DNA of 64,000 nt from Avimonoglobus sp965151315 (GTDB taxonomy: Bacteria > Bacillota > Clostridia > UBA1381). Below the pieces are notes generated by a model. That model was not told the DNA's origin. It did no database searches and was given only the letters and a program-made list of their open reading frames with translations. The position numbers and the translations under genes were made by a program. The stretch's first letter is position 1. The number at the start of each line of letters is the position of its first letter. The stretch covers positions 1 through 64,000 of the forward strand of contig CBCTZG010000004.1 of assembly GCA_965151315.1 (NCBI GenBank). Direction: 5' to 3'. Positions 57,995-64,000 of this stretch are shown here, piece by piece.

Positions 57995-60490
57995 ATGGCT
58001 ACAAAGAAAAAAACACCCCAAAAGCGGACAGGGGCAAAAACAGGCGCAAAAAAGCGGAAGCCGCAGAAAAAAACGGGCTTGAGCCCATCGGCGGCTGTTG
58101 TGATCCTTGTTTTTGCCGCCGTGATCCTGGGGATATTTACATACACTCAGTCCGCCGGTTTTTTGGGGGGGCCGGTGCATGACGCGCTTTTCGGCCTGTT
58201 TTCCAAAACAGCGTATTTGATCCCGCCGTCTGTTTTGGGGCTGGGGATCTATGTGGGGCGGCAGAAAACCACGGAGCGGCTGGCGGCCAAAGGGATCCTA
58301 ACTTTTTTTGTCATTGTGCTGGTGGGGGCGTTGATGCAGATTTTTACCAGCGAGGAGATCCCAACCTCGGAGCTGTATTTCTACGGCATGGACGGCGCTG
58401 GCGGCGGCGTGCTGGGCGGCGCCGCGGCCAATGTGCTGGAGCCGATGGTGGGCGCGTTTGCTTCGGTGATTATCATTTTATTTATCCTGTTTGTGCTTTT
58501 AAGCCTGCTGTTCAAGGTGTCCATGTTCAGCATGGTGGGCACCTTTGTTTCCGGGCTGTTCAATCTCCGGAAAGAGCTGGACGAGGTAGAACCCTATGAC
58601 ACCTATGCCCAAGGGAAAAAGACCCGGCAGAGCATGCAGAAGCTTGAAAAAACCTTCCAGAGAAAGAAGCTGCGCGCCGAGGACTTAGACTTTGCTGTTG
58701 ACGAGGCAGAGACGGCCCGAGAACAGCGCGCGAACACGAGAAGGGCAGAAAAGAAGCCGGAGCCCGCGGCAGAGCCCATTGTTTCCGAGGAGGACGTAGA
58801 GGAGCGGATTAAGCAAATTGTATTCAACCCCGACCTGCCTATGGATGAAACGCCCACGGTGCAGCCCCCGGCCAAAGCAAAGACAGCGGCAAAAATCCCC
58901 CTGGCGGAGCCGGTTCAGGAGGAAATCCCGGACCTCCAGCCGACAGAAGCGGAAAAGCCGTTAAAAGCCGCGCCGGTTACTGAGGCGGAGAAAAAAGAGA
59001 TTAAAGGGGAGATTGAGCAGGCCATTGAGACCCCCAAAGCAGAATATGTCTATCCGCCCATAAGCCTGCTGAACAAAGGGAAAACTGCATCTGCGGACAA
59101 GCGGCAGGAAATGTATGAAACGGCTAATAAGCTGATGGATATTTTGAAAAATTTCGGAGTGGAGGCCAAGCTTTTGCAGGTCACCAACGGCCCTACGGTG
59201 ACCCGGTATGAAATCCAGCCCAGCACTGGCGTGAAGCTGTCCAAGATCACCGGCCTGGCGGAGGATATCGCCCTGAACCTGGCGGTGCCCACCGTGCTGG
59301 TGGCGGCGGTGCCCGGGAAAGCGGCGGTGGGGATCGAGGTACCCAATACCAGCGTCAACACCGTATCCGTCCGGGAGCTTTTGGAAAGCGATACCTTCAA
59401 AAACGCCAAGTCCAAGCTGGCGGTAGCCTTCGGAAAGGACATCGGCGGCAATGTGGTGGTGGGGGACATCGCGAAAATGCCCCATGTGCTGATTGCCGGC
59501 TCTACTGGCTCCGGCAAGAGCGTATGCATCAATACGATCATTACCAGTATTTTATATAAAGCAAGCCCAGAGGAGGTCAAGCTGATCATGGTAGACCCCA
59601 AGGTGGTCGAGTTGGGTGTCTATAACGGGATCCCCCATCTGCTGATCCCGGTGGTTACCGATCCCAAGCGGGCGGCCGGCGCCCTGAACTGGGCGGTGGG
59701 GGAAATGATGAAGCGGTACGCCGCCTTTGCGGAAACCGGTACCCGGAACCTGGAAGGGTACAATAAGCTGATGAAAAAGCAGGGCACGGAGCCGCTTCCC
59801 CAAATTGTGATCATCATTGACGAGTTGGCGGACCTGATGATGGTGGCGGCGAAAGAAGTAGAAGACTATATCTGCCGGCTGGCCCAGCTGGCCCGGGCGG
59901 CGGGGATCCACCTGATTATCGCCACCCAGCGGCCCTCGGTAGATGTAATCACCGGTCTGATCAAGGCCAACGTCCCCAGCCGGATCGCCTTCGCGGTATC
60001 CAGCCAGGTGGACAGCCGGACGATCCTGGATAAGGGCGGGGCAGAGAAGCTTTTGGGCAAGGGTGATATGCTGTACCATCCCACAGGCCTGCCTTCCGCC
60101 ATCCGGGTGCAGGGGGCGTTTGTATCCGACGGGGAAATCGAAAATGTAGTCAGCTTTATTAAAGAGCACAGTGAGGAGAGCCATTATTCTGAGGACTTGG
60201 CGGATCACATCGAGCGGTGCGAAAACGGCGAAAACGGCGTTACCGACCAGCAGGAGGACGGGGATGAGCTTTTGCCCGAGGCCATCGAGCTGGCGGTTGA
60301 GCTGGGCCAGATTTCCACGGCCATGGTTCAGCGGCGGCTGAAGGTGGGCTATGCCCGGGCCGGCCGGATTATCGACCAGATGGAAATGCGGGGCATTATC
60401 AGCGGCGCCAACGGCTCTAAGCCCAGAGAGGTGTTTATCGACCGGATCCGGATGGGGAACGACGATGCGGGAGGCGCTTATCATGAATAA
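57995..60490 (+). CDS. ftsK: FtsK/SpoIIIE DNA translocase
   Basis: Pumps chromosomal DNA through the septum. 831 residues: basic N-terminus, four membrane helices (about 27-190), a charged linker rich in Ala, Glu and Lys (about 215-350), the alpha/beta motor with Walker A GSTGSGKSV near residue 505 and Walker B IIIIDELADLMM, and a C-terminal winged-helix gamma domain (ISTAMVQRRLKVGYARAGRI). GAGG is ten bases before the ATG. Whether it works in division, sporulation or both is not decided by sequence. Confidence 0.95.
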   Translation: MATKKKTPQKRTGAKTGAKKRKPQKKTGLSPSAAVVILVFAAVILGIFTYTQSAGFLGGPVHDALFGLFSKTAYLIPPSVLGLGIYVGRQKTTERLAAKGILTFFVIVLVGALMQIFTSEEIPTSELYFYGMDGAGGGVLGGAAANVLEPMVGAFASVIIILFILFVLLSLLFKVSMFSMVGTFVSGLFNLRKELDEVEPYDTYAQGKKTRQSMQKLEKTFQRKKLRAEDLDFAVDEAETAREQRANTRRAEKKPEPAAEPIVSEEDVEERIKQIVFNPDLPMDETPTVQPPAKAKTAAKIPLAEPVQEEIPDLQPTEAEKPLKAAPVTEAEKKEIKGEIEQAIETPKAEYVYPPISLLNKGKTASADKRQEMYETANKLMDILKNFGVEAKLLQVTNGPTVTRYEIQPSTGVKLSKITGLAEDIALNLAVPTVLVAAVPGKAAVGIEVPNTSVNTVSVRELLESDTFKNAKSKLAVAFGKDIGGNVVVGDIAKMPHVLIAGSTGSGKSVCINTIITSILYKASPEEVKLIMVDPKVVELGVYNGIPHLLIPVVTDPKRAAGALNWAVGEMMKRYAAFAETGTRNLEGYNKLMKKQGTEPLPQIVIIIDELADLMMVAAKEVEDYICRLAQLARAAGIHLIIATQRPSVDVITGLIKANVPSRIAFAVSSQVDSRTILDKGGAEKLLGKGDMLYHPTGLPSAIRVQGAFVSDGEIENVVSFIKEHSEESHYSEDLADHIERCENGENGVTDQQEDGDELLPEAIELAVELGQISTAMVQRRLKVGYARAGRIIDQMEMRGIISGANGSKPREVFIDRIRMGNDDAGGAYHE

Positions 60491-60641
60491 GCGTTTCTGG
60501 CGGGCAGAACGCGGGGCCGTTATGATGTCTCTGCTTGGGCGGGTACAAAGAAAAAAGCCGGATAAAAAAGCGGGCGGATCGGAATTTTTTATGCTGTCCC
60601 TTCCGCGGAGCACCTTTGGAGAAAGGAGAGGAAAGGGATGA
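60483..60641 (+). CDS. possible 52-residue basic protein
   Basis: An ATG overlaps the ftsK stop (ATGAATAA) and the stop overlaps the next start (ATGA). The product is very basic and its C-terminal GERRGKG is simply the next gene's purine-rich ribosome site read in frame, which argues against a conserved protein. It could still serve to couple translation. Low confidence. Confidence 0.25.
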   Translation: MNKRFWRAERGAVMMSLLGRVQRKKPDKKAGGSEFFMLSLPRSTFGERRGKG

Positions 60642-60922
60642 GCCGGTATAAAGCCAAAAAACTGGGTATTCTTTTCAGTCTTTTAGGCTGGTTTATCCTA
60701 TACGCTTCTTTTTATAGCCCTTGGACGTCCTGGCTGCAGTATGGCTTGCTGAGAAGCGGTATTTTGATCTTTATTGGTGTACAATTTATAGAGAGTAAAT
60801 TTTGGTGCTGCCCTGGGTGCGGGAAGGGCTTGATGCATGAGCGGCTGTATGAATCCAGCGAAGAAATCCGATATTGCGCATACTGCGGGCGCCGGCTGAA
60901 CGGCGGCGAATTAAAGGAGTAA
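60638..60922 (+). CDS. small membrane protein with C-terminal zinc ribbon
   Basis: 94 residues. Two membrane helices (about 8-26 and 34-52) followed by CCPGCGKGL and YCAYCGRRL, two CxxC knuckles that should hold one zinc. GAGAGGAAAGG precedes the ATG. No named family recognised; similar TM-plus-ribbon proteins are common and uncharacterised in Clostridia. Nine bases before the YgiQ-type gene. Confidence 0.65.
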   Translation: MSRYKAKKLGILFSLLGWFILYASFYSPWTSWLQYGLLRSGILIFIGVQFIESKFWCCPGCGKGLMHERLYESSEEIRYCAYCGRRLNGGELKE

Positions 60923-60930
60923 AGGAAACG

Positions 60931-62865
60931 ATGGAAAACAAGCGGTTTCTGCCCGTTTGCCGGGCGGATATGGAGGTGCGGGGCTGGGATCAGCTGGACT
61001 TTTTATACGTGACCGGCGACGCTTATGTAGACCATCCCAGCTTCGGCCATGCCATTATCTCCCGGGTGCTGGAGAGCCGGGGCTACCGGGTGGGCATCCT
61101 GGCCCAGCCGGACTGGCGCGGACTGGCGCCGTTTTTAGCCATGGGCCGGCCCCGGCTGGGGGTGCTGGTGACGGCAGGGAACATTGACAGTATGGTCAAC
61201 CACTATACTGCCGCAAAAAAGCCCCGCAGTGAGGATCTCTATTCCCCCGGCGGGAAAAAGGGCTGCCGCCCGGACCGTGCCACGATCGTATACTGCAACC
61301 GGATCCGGGAGGCTTTCGGGGACATCCCGCTTTTGATCGGCGGGGTGGAGGCCAGCCTGCGTCGGTTTGCCCACTACGACTACTGGGATGATAAAATTCG
61401 CCGATCCATTCTCCTGGACAGCCGGGCGGACATCCTTATGTACGGCATGGGGGAAAAACAGGTAGCGGAAATTGCAGACTGTCTGGACAGCGGCATAGAT
61501 GTCCATGATATCACCTATATCCCCGGTACCTGTTATATCGCCAAAGAGCCGGGACGTGACGGCGCGGTAGAAATCCCGTCCTACGAAGCGTGCATTTCGG
61601 ACAAGCGGGAATACGCAAAATCCTGCCGGGTACAATACGGGGAGCAGAACCCGTATAGGGGCAAAATCCTGCTCCAGGACCACAGCGGCCGGTATGTGGT
61701 GCAGAACCCGCCGATGCCGCCCCTGGAGACGGCGGAGCTGGACGACGTTTATGCCCTGCCCTATACCCGGCGGTACCATCCTATGTACGGGCCCCAAGGC
61801 GGGATCCCGGCTTTGGCGGAGGTAAAATTTAGCATCGCCAGCTCCCGGGGCTGCTTTGGCGGCTGCAATTTTTGCGCCCTGGCCTTTCACCAGGGGCGGA
61901 TCGTGACGGCACGGAGCCAGGACTCCATTTTGGCGGAGGCTCGGGAAATGGTGCAGGATCCGGATTTTAAGGGCTATATCCATGACGTGGGCGGCCCCAC
62001 GGCCAATTTCCGGGCGCCGGCCTGCAAAAAGCAAATGACCCTGGGTGCCTGCAGGGACAGGCAGTGCCTGTACCCAACTCCCTGCAAAAATATGCAGATC
62101 AGCCACCGGGAGTATTTGTCCCTTCTGCGGAAGCTGCGGGAGATCCCGGGGGTAAAAAAGGTATTTATCCGGTCTGGCATCCGGTTTGACTATTTGATCA
62201 ACGATCCGGACGATACATTTTTTTACGAGCTTTGCAAATACCACGTCAGCGGCCAGCTCAAGGTGGCCCCGGAGCATATCTCCGACAACGTGTTAAAATA
62301 TATGGGGAAGCCGGCAAACAGCGTTTACCGGCGGTTTTCTGAAAAATTTTACAAGATCAATAAAAAAATCGGCAAGAAACAGTTTCTTGTACCATACCTG
62401 ATGTCCAGCCATCCCGGCAGTACGCTGGGGGATGCAGTGGCCCTGGCAGTGTACCTGAAGGACAACGGGCTGCATCCCCAGCAGGTGCAGGATTTTTACC
62501 CCACGCCGGGTACCATCTCCACCTGCATGTTCTATACGGGAATCGATCCCCTGACTATGCAGACGGTTTATGTGCCCAGAGCGCCGAAGGAAAAGGCGAT
62601 GCAGCGGGCGCTTCTGCAGTATGGGGATCCGGCCAACTACAGGCTGGTACAGGAGGCTTTGACGCTGACGGGCAGGACCGACTTAATCGGCTTTGGCCCA
62701 CAGTGTCTGATCCGGCCGCAAAATAACAGGAGGAATGAACATGGCAAAATTGCTCAGCGGGAAAGTGGTTTCCCAAAGGATCAAGGACGAACTCAAAGAG
62801 GAGGTGGCCGGGCTCAAGGCTCAGGGGCTCAATCCCGGGCTGGCCGTCGTCATCGTGGGCGATGA
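60931..62865 (+). CDS. YgiQ-family radical SAM protein
   Basis: 644 residues from the ATG at 60931 (AAAGGAG and AAAGG upstream). N-terminal B12-binding-like region (about 20-130), then the radical SAM core with SSRGCFGGCNFCALAFHQGR, whose CxxxCxxC binds the 4Fe-4S cluster, and the YgiQ C-terminal part (PGTISTCMFYTGIDPLTM). Function unproven. The frame runs 125 bases into folD, adding a basic Gly/Arg-rich tail after LIRPQNN that looks unlike the family. Confidence 0.88.
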   Translation: MENKRFLPVCRADMEVRGWDQLDFLYVTGDAYVDHPSFGHAIISRVLESRGYRVGILAQPDWRGLAPFLAMGRPRLGVLVTAGNIDSMVNHYTAAKKPRSEDLYSPGGKKGCRPDRATIVYCNRIREAFGDIPLLIGGVEASLRRFAHYDYWDDKIRRSILLDSRADILMYGMGEKQVAEIADCLDSGIDVHDITYIPGTCYIAKEPGRDGAVEIPSYEACISDKREYAKSCRVQYGEQNPYRGKILLQDHSGRYVVQNPPMPPLETAELDDVYALPYTRRYHPMYGPQGGIPALAEVKFSIASSRGCFGGCNFCALAFHQGRIVTARSQDSILAEAREMVQDPDFKGYIHDVGGPTANFRAPACKKQMTLGACRDRQCLYPTPCKNMQISHREYLSLLRKLREIPGVKKVFIRSGIRFDYLINDPDDTFFYELCKYHVSGQLKVAPEHISDNVLKYMGKPANSVYRRFSEKFYKINKKIGKKQFLVPYLMSSHPGSTLGDAVALAVYLKDNGLHPQQVQDFYPTPGTISTCMFYTGIDPLTMQTVYVPRAPKEKAMQRALLQYGDPANYRLVQEALTLTGRTDLIGFGPQCLIRPQNNRRNEHGKIAQRESGFPKDQGRTQRGGGRAQGSGAQSRAGRRHRGR

Positions 62866-63589
62866 CCCTGCAAGCCGGGTGTACGTGAACAACAAAAAGA
62901 AGGCCTGCGCGGAAATCGGGATCTATTCCGAGGAATACGCCCTGCCGGCAGAAACAACCCAGGCAGAGCTTTTGGCGCTGATTGACACATTAAATAAAAA
63001 GGACGAGATCAGCGGCATCCTGGTTCAGCTGCCTGTCCCGCCGCAGATCGACGAGGAAACGATCATCAACGCCATAGACCCGAAAAAGGACGTAGACGCA
63101 TTTCATCCGGTCAATGTGGGTAAAATAATGGCGGGGAATTATGATTTCGTCCCCTGTACGCCGGCGGGCGTCATGGAGCTGATTAAGGAATCCGGCATTG
63201 AAATCGCCGGGAAGGATTGTGTTGTGGTAGGCCGGAGCAATATTGTGGGGAAACCCCAGGCCATGCTTTTGCTGCACGAGAACGGCACTGTGACTATCTG
63301 CCATTCCCGGACCAGGGATCTGGCGGAGAAAACCCGCCGGGCGGATATTCTGGTAGCGGCGGTGGGCCGGCCCAATTTCATTACCGCGGATATGATCAAG
63401 CCTGGGGCGGTTGTCATCGATGTAGGCATTAACCGGATTGCCGATAAAAAGCTGGTAGGAGACGTAGACTTCGCGTCCTGCGAGCCGGTGGCCGGTGCGA
63501 TTACCCCGGTGCCCGGCGGCGTAGGGCCCATGACCATCGCCATGCTGATGCGCAATACCGTAAGGGCGGCGCGGATCCAGAAAAAATAA
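62741..63589 (+). CDS. folD: bifunctional methylenetetrahydrofolate dehydrogenase/cyclohydrolase
   Basis: Interconverts 5,10-methylene-, methenyl- and 10-formyl-THF. 282 residues from the ATG at 62741, seven bases after AGGAGG; an ATG at 62735 is too close to that site. The catalytic lysine is in YVNNKKKACAEIGI; GILVQLPVP, the NADP loop VVVGRSNIVGKP and PVPGGVGPMTIAML are conserved. Overlaps the tail of the YgiQ-type gene by 125 bases. Confidence 0.96.
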   Translation: MAKLLSGKVVSQRIKDELKEEVAGLKAQGLNPGLAVVIVGDDPASRVYVNNKKKACAEIGIYSEEYALPAETTQAELLALIDTLNKKDEISGILVQLPVPPQIDEETIINAIDPKKDVDAFHPVNVGKIMAGNYDFVPCTPAGVMELIKESGIEIAGKDCVVVGRSNIVGKPQAMLLLHENGTVTICHSRTRDLAEKTRRADILVAAVGRPNFITADMIKPGAVVIDVGINRIADKKLVGDVDFASCEPVAGAITPVPGGVGPMTIAMLMRNTVRAARIQKK

Positions 63590-63608
63590 AACAAAATAGG
63601 AGAAAGCT

Positions 63609-64000
63609 ATGAATACACAGGAACTGAAGAAAAAACTGGCCGGTGGGGAATTCGCCGGAAAATTAGCATACATGTACGCCTGCGGGGAACAGGATACGGC
63701 CCCATATGCGGAGCGGTTTTTAGAGGTAATCCAGGGTCTGGAGGATACCTTTGGCCCCGCGGAAGATGTCCGGCTGTTTTCAGCCCCGGGCCGGACGGAA
63801 ATCGGCGGCAACCACACTGACCATCAGCACGGCTGTGTTTTGGCGGCAGGACTGAATTTAGACGTGATCGGCGCTGTACGCTTAAACGGGACAAATACAG
63901 TGCGGATCAAGTCTAAAGGCTATCCTATGGACGAAATCCGCTTAGACGACCTGGAAATCCGGGAGTCGGAGTTTGACCGGGCCAGCGCCCTGATCCGGGG
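63609..64000 (+). CDS. galK: galactokinase, 5' part (runs off the window)
   Basis: ATG at 63609 with AGGAGA six bases upstream. The visible 130 codons contain APGRTEIGGNHTDHQHG, the galactokinase signature that binds galactose, followed by the first ATP-domain strands (AAGLNLDVIGAVRL). The catalytic base and ATP loop lie beyond the edge. A homologous GHMP sugar kinase of other specificity is less likely. Confidence 0.88.
   Translation, partial: MNTQELKKKLAGGEFAGKLAYMYACGEQDTAPYAERFLEVIQGLEDTFGPAEDVRLFSAPGRTEIGGNHTDHQHGCVLAAGLNLDVIGAVRLNGTNTVRIKSKGYPMDEIRLDDLEIRESEFDRASALIR

Noticed and set aside
60351..60641. Longer version of the small ORF after ftsK, starting inside ftsK
   Set aside because: The extra part is ftsK in another frame; only the ATG at 60483 has plausible coupling, and even that is weak.
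61135..62277. Minus-strand open frame of 380 codons opposite the YgiQ-type gene
   Set aside because: Antisense of a gene with an intact 4Fe-4S motif; no supporting signals.
1..64000. CRISPR arrays, tRNA and rRNA genes, prophage
   Set aside because: I saw no regularly spaced direct repeats, no cloverleaf-like gene and no phage structural or integrase genes in any gap. A tRNAscan or CRISPR search would settle it.

Overview
The window is chromosomal DNA from a Gram-positive anaerobe of the Bacillota, most likely class Clostridia. The evidence is gene content and style: WalR/WalK with YycH and YycI, IreB, SpoVG, a YlmC/YmxH protein, a GlgC/GlgD pair, ECF transporter genes next to truA, RNase Y with YmdB, a 2Fe superoxide reductase, strong Shine-Dalgarno sites, and sigma-A promoters that nearly all have 17-bp spacers. 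Genus cannot be fixed from the sequence alone. About 50 genes are called. No rRNA, tRNA, CRISPR array or intact transposon was seen.

Layout. 1-5145: a probable IS200/IS605-type end at the window edge; rsmF-cls-vanZ-like operon (minus); glmM (plus); a 283-bp MITE-like element built from five hairpins. 5145-7044: a minus operon of a lone EutS-like shell protein, EutP-like GTPase, IreB and a CpsB/YwqE-type phosphatase. 7163-12446: ABC exporter, gdhA, spoVG, murC. 12484-19230 (minus): typA, acetyltransferase, dus, ylmC-like, a TrpB2-type synthase behind a TRAP-like attenuator, and eno. 19297-20926: rodA and a small membrane protein that seems to start at ATC. 20995-30229: a nine-gene minus run (methyltransferase, ecfA1, ecfA2, ecfT, truA, DUF5711-like, cvpA-like, ilvD, rho). 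30386-31060: tadA and a 37-residue membrane peptide.

31150-32842 is a small AT-rich accessory patch: a protein resembling a detached HNH-endonuclease N-terminus, an 80-residue protein, a candidate sRNA, a helix-turn-helix protein and an IS3-family remnant. 33010-36114 encodes a large secreted S-layer-homology protein with a cohesin-like module. ymdB and rny follow. 38881-49500 is a complete glycogen cluster (glgB, glgC, glgD, glgA, glgP and a GH13 alpha-glucanase), followed by a convergent HAD phosphatase/mutase gene.

50377-51876 encodes a GGDEF protein whose N-terminus looks like an ECF-transporter S component. 52117-57860 is the wal cell-wall locus (walR, walK, a small secreted protein with its own WalR-like box, yycH, yycI, then superoxide reductase). 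ftsK/spoIIIE, two small ORFs, a YgiQ-type radical SAM gene, folD and the start of galK fill the right end.

The strongest leads are the TRAP-like attenuator before trpB2, the orphan EutS-EutP pair beside IreB, the S-component-GGDEF fusion, the WalR box inside the wal locus, the candidate sRNA at 32270-32338 and the hairpin-rich MITE.
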